A stretch of 11,875 bases of DNA from Pleurotus ostreatus/Saccharomyces cerevisiae fusant (Eukaryota; Opisthokonta): assembly GCA_024196135.1 (NCBI GenBank), contig JAMQCK010001113.1:1-11875 (forward strand). Reading direction: 5' to 3'. Both the position numbers and the translations under genes were made by a program. The notes beneath the pieces are model-generated. The model saw only the letters and a list, made by a program, of their open reading frames with translations, searched no databases and was not told the origin of the DNA. Below, piece by piece: positions 1 to 8,374 of the stretch; positions within the stretch are counted from its first letter, which is position 1; each line of letters starts with the position of its first letter.

Positions 1-2333
1 CCGCGCCACGTCCCGCGCGTCACGCCACGAGAATCCGGCTGCGACGGTGCAGCCGGATTATCGCTCGTCCAGCTGTTGATGGTGACCTGGGGACGACCGC
101 CCGCGAAGGCGAGTGTCGTCGCGATCTCGAGCGTGCGGGCGCCGCCTTGGCCAGAGGAGAGCGTGAAGGTGACCTTCGCTGCTCCGACATCCTTGAAGAT
201 CGCCATGGGGAACCCGGAAGCGTCGTTCCCGACAGTGAAAGATCTGCAGGATTATGAGAACCCGTAGAGCCAGGATGGTGAGCTCTGCACGCACGAGACG
301 GCCCAATTGCCCATGCGGCTATCACTCGGGCTGCGGAGAGGGATTAGGATCATTCAGGAGGAAATCCTGGAAGAAAGCGCACTGCATCGTCTCAATTTTG
401 CTGTATCACACGTTAGAAAAGTCGCCGTAAATGATTCGAGCGCACGCACTCTGCATTCAAGAAGCCCCGAGGCGTCCCATCGTAGTCGCCAATTTGCCAG
501 ATGACGTCCGGACGCTGCAGGAATGCCTTCAGTGGAATGAACGGGAGGAGGGTCAGTTTGCACGCACGTCAATCGTGGACGCAATGTTCGAGGACCCAAC
601 ATTGCCAGCCGAGATAGTCACCGACTGAGTAGCGATAGCAAGCTCGAACTCGTACACTGCCGATTCGTCAACATACGCTCGACGACAATCATCAGCAGAA
701 CGTACGCGTCATGGTGTATGTCCCGGGCTTCATGTACGGGCTCGTGTATGAGCCGTCCGAGCTCGTGCGTACCCTAGAGAACGTGACTGTCAGAATATGT
801 ATAGGGTGGGCGTTCACTGCCACCTGTATGAAGAGACTCACCAGTACTGCGCGTCGCTGTTGGACCACCCGATGCTAATGTACGATGACCAGTCGGAGTT
901 GAAGCCACTGGCCTTGCCCGTCACGCGACCGCGCTGGCTCTCGGGCACGTAGCCTTCGATGTCGAGGTCGTCGTAGAACGAGGTGTCTGTAGAAGTCAGC
1001 AGCGGAGGCGGAAGATACTGTCAATTCGCGGCGCTGGTTGGCTTTGACAATAGACGCACCGATGTCGCCAGAAGGAGCCGAGCCAGAAGTGTATGTGATG
1101 GCGCTGAGCAGCAGTCAAGGATTTGCACGACGAGTAATATACCGCCACTCACTATGGGCCATGCAAGCCCATCCTGTACGACTCGGTCTGCGCGTGGTTC
1201 GAGTTCTGAAGACTGACTTTAGTCCCAAGCCCCATCTCTTACCCGTCGATCTCACCATGTCTACAAAGAGAATCAAGATCAGCACCTATTCCCACACCCA
1301 CCAAAACCAGCGACACTCACAAAAGTACAGCTCCTGCTGATCCCCGCCCTGGTTGTCGATATCCCTAAAGAACGGTCCACCGGACGACCCCTCGAAGCCC
1401 GTGCCGGGCACGATCATGTACGCGCCGATGCCCGAGCCAGTCACGCCGTGCACTTGATCGTCGATGAACTGGCGGGACGAGTAAAACTTGGAGCGCGTCT
1501 GGCCGTTGACGGTAAAGACGTCGGAGCCTTCGATGGCGGTGCCGCCTGGGGTGGATTTCGTCAGATTTGGGTAAGACGGTTCATGGGGTTCATGAAGGAG
1601 TGATATCGCTTGCGAATGCAAGAGGTGGAGACTCACCTGCGATATCGGAGGCCGCGACCCCGTTGGGAAGCGCGGACTTTTTGAGGCGGGCGATGAAGCG
1701 CAGCTCGCCGACTGAGGGCTCAGAAGAGGTGCTAAAGAATGAGTTTAGCGTCAAAGTGGGATTACCGAGTACAAGAGGCTTACTAGGTTGCCATATGGAT
1801 GCTGGGGTCATTGTACTTGGCCACGTACTGAGAGAAATATTCGATCAGTCTCACTTGGAAGTCGCGGACGAGCTATAGATGACGCACGTAGTGTACGATA
1901 CCCGATGCCGTGCAAGGAATCGTAATGTAGTTGTTATCGTGGCCGCCTTGGCTCTGTCCACTCTTCAGTGAATTGTTGGCTGTCATTTTATGGACCGTGC
2001 TCACCCAAGTGCAACTAGCACCAATCCCAGAGGCGATTTGACTGTGCTTGCTGGAGTCTTGGGTCTAGTAGAGAATTGGTACCAAACGTTGCACGCATTG
2101 CAGGAAAACATACCTCGACATCGTTGAATACGATTGAGGTAAGATCACCGGATGAGCTGTCAACTACAAAGGATGAGTATAGGAGATGGTTGGAGGCTTC
2201 GAGACGTACCCGTGAAGACCAAACCAGCATTCGTGTCGACTATGAAGCTACTCCCGCTCTCAGTGAGGCCAAAGCCGGCACGCACGAGCGGAAACGCGGC
2301 GAGCGCGAGGCCCAAAAACGGAAGACCAACCAT
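1..2333 (-). CDS. Rhamnogalacturonan lyase, polysaccharide lyase family 4, secreted (3' end outside window)
   Basis: Cleaves rhamnogalacturonan I of pectin by beta-elimination outside the cell. Exons, high to low: 2333-2210, 2163-2114, 2064-2005, 1953-1888, 1827-1784, 1731-1637, 1545-1321, 1260-1256, 1205-1153, 1103-1060, 986-842, 773-706, 656-568, 514-450, 400-383, 330-295, 243-1. All 16 introns are GT-AG and keep one frame over about 476 codons. A signal peptide ([19 protein letters not shown]) precedes mature GFGLTESG. Family motifs in order: [18 protein letters not shown] (Lys166), [38 protein letters not shown] (Tyr220, Tyr222, His227), [37 protein letters not shown] and [15 protein letters not shown]. 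Lys166 and His227 align by spacing with the catalytic Lys150/His210 of the Aspergillus aculeatus enzyme (recalled, not searched). The start is the first ATG, with A at -3 and G at +4. About 50 C-terminal residues are probably missing. The family assignment is near certain; individual weak splice sites are less so. Confidence 0.93.
1256..1260 (-). other. Five-base microexon (ACATG) of the lyase gene
   Basis: The exon before it ends after one base of a codon (position 1321) and the exon after it starts in phase 0 (position 1205). The five bases at 1260-1256 lie between a clean acceptor (ctctttgtag) and a clean donor (gtgaga). They finish the Tyr222 codon and supply Met223, restoring the family motif LYFYMNSNH. 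Joining the flanking exons directly would create a TAA stop at once. This is read from sequence and family knowledge; no transcript was seen. Confidence 0.85.
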
Positions 2334-2986
2334 GATGAGGTCCGTATAATGATGGGTGTCCGAGCTCAAGACTCCCTGACACCTCTCGAGACCTTATGTA
2401 GAGCCATGCCATGCATTTTTCCGAGCATCAGGCAGAGAACGCGCCGCCCAGTTCAGCTCGCGTCCGTTACCTCGCACTGCGCTGCGGTCCCGTGTGAAGA
2501 CCGGAGGCTGGTTGCTAGAGCATAATATAGGCACAGAGGGGAAGACTTCGGAGCGGGGGACAGCGCACGGAGGAAGCTCAGAAGACCAAGCACAATGAAT
2601 GGTGGTCGCATGCGGCAGGGCAAAATGCAGCGGGCCGCTCGGTGGGAGTCGCGCTCCCGTGATTGCCCTGTGACTGGTTTGTATGAAGCTGAATCTCGCA
2701 TTGTCGGGATTATATGGTGGCGACAGAAGGACAAAGGCCAGTAAGAGAGCAAGGGGCACTCCTGGACATGAGAGGAGAGGACAAGCCCTGAATTGGCGCT
2801 ATCGGCATTGCGCACGTGCAAAATCCGACGTCGGCCCGCGCATCCGATGTTGAACTTCGCTCAAGTCCGCCCTAACAGTCTCCTACTTCCTACCATCACC
2901 ACCATTCCAACCACGCGCGGCTCGACTTGATTTGCCTGTCACATTAATCTACCGGTCTCACTCTCTTGATCTGGTTTCTTGCGGTC
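2334..2986. promoter_or_regulatory. Divergent intergenic promoter region
   Basis: This 653-base gap separates the start codons of the lyase (minus) and the unknown small gene (plus), so it must hold both promoters. Two perfect palindromes lie close together: GCACGTGC at 2812-2819, an E-box core, and CCGACGTCGG at 2825-2834. An AT-rich run at about 2521-2529 (cataatata) could be a TATA-like element for the lyase, roughly 190 bases from its ATG. The pyrimidine-rich stretch at about 2878-2910 resembles a fungal core promoter for the rightward gene. Open reading frames here have no protein-like features. Function of these sites is inferred. Confidence 0.5.
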
Positions 2987-3508
2987 ATGGCCGAAAGCAG
3001 CACAGAATCGACGCCTTCCGGCGCGGCTCCCTTGCGCGAGTTCACTATAATAATCGAGAGAATAATACCACCCGGCGTCAACATCCGCGACACAAAGATC
3101 GAGCATTACTTCAGGCAGTTGCCTCCATCATATATCCTCGGTTACATCGTAAATCCGAAATCGATATACGAGTGGCACAAGCGGAATGGGAAGGAACGGG
3201 AGACAGAGCAAGACACCCTCGACATGTACCTTGACAGCCTCAAAAAGCACGTTGGCATCGATTGGGGCACGGGCCTGCAGAAGGAGACCATTGACGGCGA
3301 AGAACACTGGCTTATCTTCTGCTTCCAGTCATCCCGCAAGGAGGATGTATTGGCAATTGAAAGGAGACTCATAGACAACTTTCGTCGGGTGACGCGGATG
3401 TGCTCGGATCCCATGCTCATCATCTACAAGCATCCAAAGGTGCGTATGCTTCGCATTCTCAGCCCCGCAGCCCTAACATCACGCCCTCTACAGTGCTACG
3501 TTTGCTAA
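2987..3508 (+). CDS. Conserved-looking small protein of unknown function, 3' end uncertain
   Basis: I do not recognise a family. The frame from the ATG at 2987 (context tcATGG) codes for 173 residues unspliced, or 155 if the candidate intron 3440-3493 is removed. That intron has a GTGCGT donor, a CTAAC branch site at about 3473 and a CTACAG acceptor. It is 54 bases long and stop-free, so both forms end at the same TAA. The N-terminus is Ser/Thr-rich and is followed by a mixed alpha/beta-looking globular part with many aromatic residues (for example YFRQLPPSYILGYIVNPKS, EWHKRNGKE, GEEHWLIFCFQSSRKE). No signal peptide, membrane segment or catalytic motif is evident. Codon choice is strongly C/G-ending, as in a real gene. 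Its start lies 653 bases from that of the lyase, in a divergent arrangement. A second, shifted frame after 3494 also looks coding, so the true C-terminus may differ. Confidence 0.7.
   Translation: MAESSTESTPSGAAPLREFTIIIERIIPPGVNIRDTKIEHYFRQLPPSYILGYIVNPKSIYEWHKRNGKERETEQDTLDMYLDSLKKHVGIDWGTGLQKETIDGEEHWLIFCFQSSRKEDVLAIERRLIDNFRRVTRMCSDPMLIIYKHPKVRMLRILSPAALTSRPLQCYVC
3440..3493 (+). other. Candidate 54-base intron, length divisible by three
   Basis: It begins GTGCGT and ends CTCTACAG, with CTAAC about 17-20 bases before the acceptor. It has no in-frame stop, so retention adds 18 residues and splicing removes them without changing the terminal CYVC and stop. The donor GTGCGT is used repeatedly in neighbouring genes. 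Confidence 0.55.
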
Positions 3509-4058
3509 CAAGCACTACTTCGAGCCGCGACCGTCCGGCTCGCCCTGTCGTCGATATCATTGGCCGACGTCTAGCTCGAGAACTCCCTGTTATACTCCTT
3601 GCGAGGCGCAAGCCACGGTTCTTCCACATAGCATTGGGTGCGGCCACCACTGCTTGCGGTCACACTTGATATGATAGTTTACGCGTCATACTAGTTCAAG
3701 TTGGCGTGGCCCTCCATACCATACATTGGACTTTGAACGTGCTTCACAGTAAGTCTGCGTGCGTGATGATATGGATATAGCTACGTGGGCCTGGTGCCCC
3801 TTCAAGCGCATCGTACTGGCACGCGCCACTGTGATGTGGCCACTGCGCGGAATTTGAGGCGCAACATTTGGCACTCGCTCGGGTCTCGGACCGGTAGACC
3901 GTGTGCACAGAGAGAAGGCGCCGAGCAGATCGGCGCGCTTGACCGGCGCCATCACCATCTCTCTCGTCGTACGATTCCAAGGACTACTCTTAAGGAGCAG
4001 AACTTGTTGCTGAGCCAATACTCAACCCTGCGCCTGTCTTGAACCCTCGGAAGAAACG
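3509..4058. other. Intergenic region without a supportable gene
   Basis: This is the 550-base gap between two genes of the same strand. It should hold the 3' end of the upstream gene and the promoter and leader of the CBS-pair gene. About 3494-3545 still has coding-like character in a frame shifted from the upstream gene (ATFANKHYFEPRPSG). I see no RNA gene, repeat or conserved protein motif in the rest. The bases just before 4059 (aagaaacg) give a good start context. Confidence 0.5.
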
Positions 4059-4825
4059 ATGGCGACAACTGCTACCCTCCCCGTCACGGAGTCCTCCATC
4101 CTGATGAACGCCCCTGGGGACAAGTATCGCGGTGCGGTGGTCGAGGTGCGCCGACCTGCGTTCGCTGAGCGAGAGGGAATGGCCGACTGATGACCGCCGC
4201 GCGGTGCAGGATCTGCAACTTCAGCCGGCCTTCGCGCTGCCATCGACAGAAGCAGTCTCCCGGGCGATCGAGCTTGCCTACGATCGCGACTTCTCCCACA
4301 TTCCGGTCCTGGACAGGCGAAGAAGACCTCTCGGCTATGTTGATGTGGCGAAGCTCAAGAAGACATGGGAGGCGGGCGGTGCGGACCCGGTACGTGGTTC
4401 TATGTCGCGACTTCGCCTGAGACTGACGGGTTCTTGGCATCTGTCCTTCATTCCCCATCGACTGTTCACCCATACTCATATTTGAATGACACTCAAGAAC
4501 GCACCTGTATCGCAGTTCATGACCAGGTTCAAGCGATCATCATCAGAACCGTACACGACGATCACGCCGGCTACACCCCTTGCTGACCTTGAGGACTTCC
4601 TGAAGGCCAACCTCTTTGCATTGGGTGCGTGTATCGTTCTTCCCTTTACCTGAAATGTCCATCATCTTACTGTCACCCCACCTCTCCCATCCATCCACCG
4701 ATGCTCTTGCTGCGAACCCCCGCTGACCTTCCGTTCCAACAGTAACGGACGACGACAGGAAGTTTGTGCTCGGTGTTGTCACGGCGCAAGATCTGGAGAA
4801 CTTTGTCAGCCGTCGCGGCTTCTGA
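4059..4825 (+). CDS. Stand-alone CBS-pair (Bateman) domain protein
   Basis: Four exons, 4059-4145, 4210-4389, 4498-4624 and 4743-4825, join into 158 residues. Introns are 64, 108, 118 bases; the second has a weaker AAG acceptor (actcaag). The protein is little more than one pair of CBS repeats: repeat 1 at about residues 31-80 (FALPSTEAVSRAIELAY, FSHIPVLD, PLGYVDVAKL) and repeat 2 at about 93-155 (VSQFMTRF, ITPATPLADLEDFL, FVLGVVTAQDLENFV). CBS pairs bind adenosine nucleotides such as AMP, ATP or S-adenosylmethionine and regulate partner proteins. No enzyme domain is attached here, so the ligand and partner cannot be read from the sequence. There is no signal peptide or membrane segment, so it is probably cytosolic. 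The start codon has a purine-rich upstream context and G at +4. Small CBS-pair proteins of this kind occur in fungi (family knowledge). Confidence 0.88.
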
Positions 4826-5347
4826 GTTACTCGCGCACGTTCGAGCAAACCAAGTCGCGTCTGAGCATCGACGAAGTCCCGGCATATGGGGACCTCCGCT
4901 TCTTGAGCCGCGGGTGCGGCTTGAGGCTAGAGGGCTCACGGTGCCTCTCGTTGACCTTCTACTTATTTGGCTGGTCAGTGATCGGCTAGTCTATCCCATC
5001 CTAGTTCAACACGCAGGCAGTATGTATCAATACCTTAGATAGAAGCTTGTTAGTCTCTGATTATTTTCCTGACATCCTTGCTAAGTCTTCCTAGACACCT
5101 TCTCTCTCGTAAGTCAACGCAAGCTGAGCACCGAGTGCGCATCGAAGCTGTTCTGTCTTCGACTTCGTGAATGTTGTTGTAGCCCGCACGTGATACGCAC
5201 GCATTGAGTTAAAATTAAACCCGTCCCGCACCTTGTCCTTGACGCTCATCATCGCCTGCGGCTTGGAAATGCTCGGCTTCCTCACCTAGACGGCCCACAT
5301 TACGACCTGCATTCTAGACTTCTGACACACTCACCCAATTGCCACCC
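4826..5347. promoter_or_regulatory. Promoter and leader region of the Bur1-class kinase gene
   Basis: This 522-base gap has no protein-like frame. It contains one E-box core CACGTG at 5187-5192 and a possible upstream mini-frame, ATG at 5269 to TAG at 5289 (MLGFLT). The kinase ATG at 5348 sits in gccacccATGG, close to an ideal eukaryotic start context. Polyadenylation of the CBS gene must also lie here, but I see no distinctive signal. Confidence 0.45.
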
Positions 5348-8300
5348 ATGGCACCGACGGCAGAAAAGCGCAAGGCCTCCGGCTCGCCTGAAGGCGCCAG
5401 GCCCTCAAAGCGTCCGGACAGCCCAGAGGAGGGCGAAGTCGACGACCCGAATCCCCCACCCAAACCAGTCAGCTTGTCTTTGCCAGCGAAGCCCGCCCCG
5501 GCGAAGAAGGCAACCACAGCGTTTCCGTTCAAGAAGAGGGAGGCCGGTCCACCTTTGAACGTGTTCGAGCGGGCGGAAGCCAGCATTAAGGGGAGCAGCA
5601 GTAGGAATAGAGGCGATTCGTACCGGCCCTCACCACCCCGCTCGCGTTCGCGCAGCCGCTCTTCTTCGCCCAGACAGCAGCATCGACTGCCCCAGCAGCG
5701 GTCTACACGCAGTCCGTCTGCATCCTCGTACAGCCCGGCGCCAAGCCATGACAGCCGGGGACGGGAATACGACAGAGATTACCGACGAAGTCATCACCAC
5801 CGCAGGCCGCACGGGGACCGCGATCGACGGTTGTACCTTCCGACTGGCGATGACCGCGCCCCGCGGCCGATCGACGAGCCGCGCTCATACCGCCCGCCTC
5901 AAGTGTCGGATTGGAGAAGTCGGGCAGATGATTACGACCGCTACGACAGACGCGGGGGCTATGATGACCGGGACTACTATGCGCGGGATAGACGCGACCG
6001 GTCACCTCCGTCTCGACGCGGGGACTCGTACCGGCCAGGTGCTTGGTCACCACCACCACCCCGACGCCACTCCCCACTGCCACGTCGCCCGCCCTCGCCA
6101 CCTGCCTATCGCCCTATATCACCCGCGTCGTACCGGCCACAATCTCCCGGCGTGTATAAACCTCAGTCTCCTGGCGCGTACCGACCGCAGTCACCTCCGC
6201 GAGACCCCGCACCGCGCGTATCCCCACCTTCATCCAAGCCACCTCCTCCGCCTCCCGCCGATGGCGCGCCTCCACCTCCCGTATCACCTCCGCCTGCCCC
6301 GCCGCCAGACCGCAGGCTAGAGAGCGCTATACCCCCCTTGCCCGCGACCCATGCCTCAATTTCGATCGCAATGAAGCGCCCGCCCGCGCCTGCGGGGCAC
6401 CATTCTCCGAAGCCTATGTCTTTGCCGCCGACGGACGCAAGCGCCGCGCTCAAGGCAAAAGAGGCCAAGAAGTCCGAGTCGCCGGAAAAGGAGCAGAACT
6501 TGCGAGCGGTGGTCGCGCGCAAGGTGCATCGTCCGCTACGCTCGCGGGAGGAGGAGAAGGCGGCGTATGGGCGTGTCTTTACCGGTTGTGGCCTGCAGTC
6601 GGACTACGAGGTCACGACGAAGCTTGGAGAGGGTACTTTCGGGTATGTGGCATACCTATTCGCTCAGACTCGCCGCCTAACCCGTCATGTAGTGAAGTCC
6701 ACAAAGCGCTCCACACCTCCACAAACCGGCTCGTCGCGCTCAAACGCATTCTAATGCACAACGAGAAGGAGGGCATGCCCGTGACGGCCCTGCGCGAGAT
6801 CAAGATCTTGAAGGCGCTGAAGCACCCGCATATTGTACCTCTCGTCGACATGTTCGTTGTGCGCAGCAATCCGAAGGACCCGCTGTCGGTGTACATGGTA
6901 TTCCCGTACATGGACCACGATCTGGCCGGCCTCTTGGAGAACGAACGCGCGCATCTGCAGCCTAGCCACATCAAGCAGTACATGAAGCAACTGCTCGAGG
7001 GCACGGAGTACATGCATAAGGTGCGTTGTCTCATTTTTGTCGTGGAAATCAGGGTTCTGACGTCGGTGCAGAACAACATCGTCCACCGTGATATGAAGGC
7101 GGCGAACTTGCTCATCAACAATGAGGGTTGCCTCCAGATCGCTGATTTCGGTCTTGCGCGTGCATTCGATCCGAGGGTTTCGCAGGGTCTCGTTGACAAG
7201 CGGTACACGAATTGCGTGGTGACGCGCTGGTACCGCCCTCCTGAGCTTTTGCTTGGTGCGCGGCAGTATGGTGGCGAGATTGACCTTTGGGGTATTGGGT
7301 ATGTATACTCGACGTTCCAATCAATTTCGTTGCTCACACCTGCTCAGCTGCGTTCTTGGCGAGATGTTCGTGCGGCATCCTATCCTGCCAGGCTCCTCCG
7401 ACCTCGATCAAGTCGACCGCATCTGGCAACTCTGTGGTACACCGAATCAGCAGACGTGGCCGAACTTCGACGAGCTTCCGGGATGCGAGGGCGTTCGGCG
7501 TTTCCAGCAGTACCCGAAGCAGCTTCACAAGCAGTTCCATGCGTAAGCCTAATGTCCTAGTCCGCACATGCGCGGGTGTTTACCGAGTCATAGCTTCGGG
7601 AAGGATACGTGCAGCCTGCTGGACGCGCTGCTGACATGCAACCCGCGCGAGCGTATCACGGCGACTGAGGCGCTTGACCATGAGTGGTTCTGGAATGCGC
7701 CGTTTCCGGCGGATCCTAAGAAGTGCGCATCATCTTCTCCGTCCCTCATCCCACCCGTCTGACCTCTTTTCCTCTCCAGCCTCCCCCAATACGAAGCCTC
7801 ACACGAGCTCGATAAGCGCGGGCACCACCGCGCGGGACCGCCGCCCGAGCAGCGCAATCCCAACCCGAATGCCGTCCCGCCCCATGGCCCGCCGTTCCAT
7901 TTCAACAGGGGAGGCGGACCAGCGCGCGCGGGGTTCAATCGCGGGGGAGCGGGTCCGCCGCCTTTCAATCCGAATGCTCCGCCAGCGTTCAATGGACCCC
8001 CGCCTCCATTTGGTGGACCGCCGCCCTTTGCGGGTGGTCGTGGGGGTGGGCCCATGCATGGAGGGCCACCACCTTTCAATGCGAACGGTATCCATGGCGG
8101 AGGGTATGGTGGGGACAGAGGCTATGGCGGTGATAGGGGAGGAGGATATGGCGGTGATCGAGGTTATGGCGGTGGTGATCGGGGAGGCTACCGTGGTGGC
8201 AGGCGGGGCGGAGATCGTCGGGGACCGCCTGGTGGTATGTCGCGAGGACCTGCGGGGCTACCTCCCAAGCCTGGTTTGCCACCTAGACCGCCGATGGGCA

Positions 8301-8374
8301 TGCCACCGAGGGATAGTGGGCCGCCTCCGCCTTCGAGAAATGGCAGCAGCGCGTCGGTGTTGAATTACGATTGA
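5348..8374 (+). CDS. BUR1: Bur1/Cdk9-class serine/threonine kinase of RNA polymerase II elongation
   Basis: Six exons, 5348-6642, 6693-7020, 7072-7298, 7348-7542, 7594-7722 and 7780-8374, give 922 residues. The kinase domain spans about 419-715: GEGTFG loop at 427-432, Lys449 in VALKR, helix PVTALRE at 461-467, [22 protein letters not shown] with catalytic Asp548, DFG at 566-568, activation-loop Thr587 in [14 protein letters not shown], and LDHEWFW. PVTALRE and VVTRWYR favour Bur1/Cdk9 over Ctk1/Cdk12 (PITAIRE, VITLWYR). Such kinases bind a cyclin T/K-type partner in the nucleus and phosphorylate Spt5 and the polymerase CTD. The N-terminal 418 residues are basic, RS-rich (about 95-135) and proline-rich, with four Y-x-P-x-S-P repeats at 254-285. 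The tail after [17 protein letters not shown] is Pro/Asn/Phe-rich, then Gly/Arg-rich. The protein is much longer than a bare CDK. Intron 2 (7021-7071) is 51 bases and stop-free. The class is confident; low-complexity exon edges are also unambiguous. Confidence 0.92.
6107..6202 (+). repeat. BUR1: Four tandem octapeptides Y-(R/K)-P-x-S-P-x-x in the kinase N-terminus
   Basis: The units are [24 protein letters not shown] and YRPQSPPR, residues 254-285, each 24 bases. Synonymous differences between units (TCA, TCT, TCT, TCA for the serine) show this is not a very recent exact duplication. Related single copies occur earlier in the protein ([22 protein letters not shown]). Each unit has one Ser-Pro site. 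Confidence 0.9.
8096..8226 (+). repeat. BUR1: GYGGDRG-type glycine/arginine repeat in the kinase C-terminus
   Basis: From about residue 831 to 874 the protein repeats [12 protein letters not shown] units and then turns into RGG-type sequence ([14 protein letters not shown]). Such tracts are typical of RNA-binding or condensate-forming proteins. The underlying DNA shows repeated ggtgat/ggtggggac units. Confidence 0.9.

Noticed and set aside
430..470. Apparent frameshift in the lyase near the [13 protein letters not shown] motif
   Set aside because: Re-reading the minus strand gives four G's at 459-462 and the motif is intact.
1190..1206. tRNA B-box-like string ggttcgagttc
   Set aside because: It lies in a lyase exon edge, departs from the consensus at its end and has no matching A box or cloverleaf.
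1860..1890. In-frame TAG in the lyase reading frame at about 1876
   Set aside because: It lies inside an intron (1887-1828); splicing restores [15 protein letters not shown], which matches the family.
2501..2558. CreA/Mig1-type sites CCGGAG (2501-2506) and GCGGGG (2553-2558) upstream of the lyase
   Set aside because: The consensus is so short and GC-rich that two matches are expected by chance; carbon repression is plausible for a pectinase but not shown here.
3785..4042. 85-codon plus-strand frame before the CBS gene
   Set aside because: Arg/His/Thr-rich with no motif, in a promoter position, and overlapped by equally long frames on the other strand.
4446..4825. Possible stop or frame break in the CBS gene near 4446-4497
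   Set aside because: Explained by an intron (4390-4497) that joins ADP to NAPVSQFM in frame; the second CBS repeat is complete.
5748..6320. 190-codon plus-strand frame overlapping the kinase N-terminus
   Set aside because: Out-of-frame reading of the RS/proline-rich exon; His/Thr-rich by-product with no start context.
6612..7337. 241-codon open frame on the minus strand opposite the kinase domain
   Set aside because: It is the antisense shadow of a well-supported kinase domain; its translation has no domain features and it runs across kinase introns.
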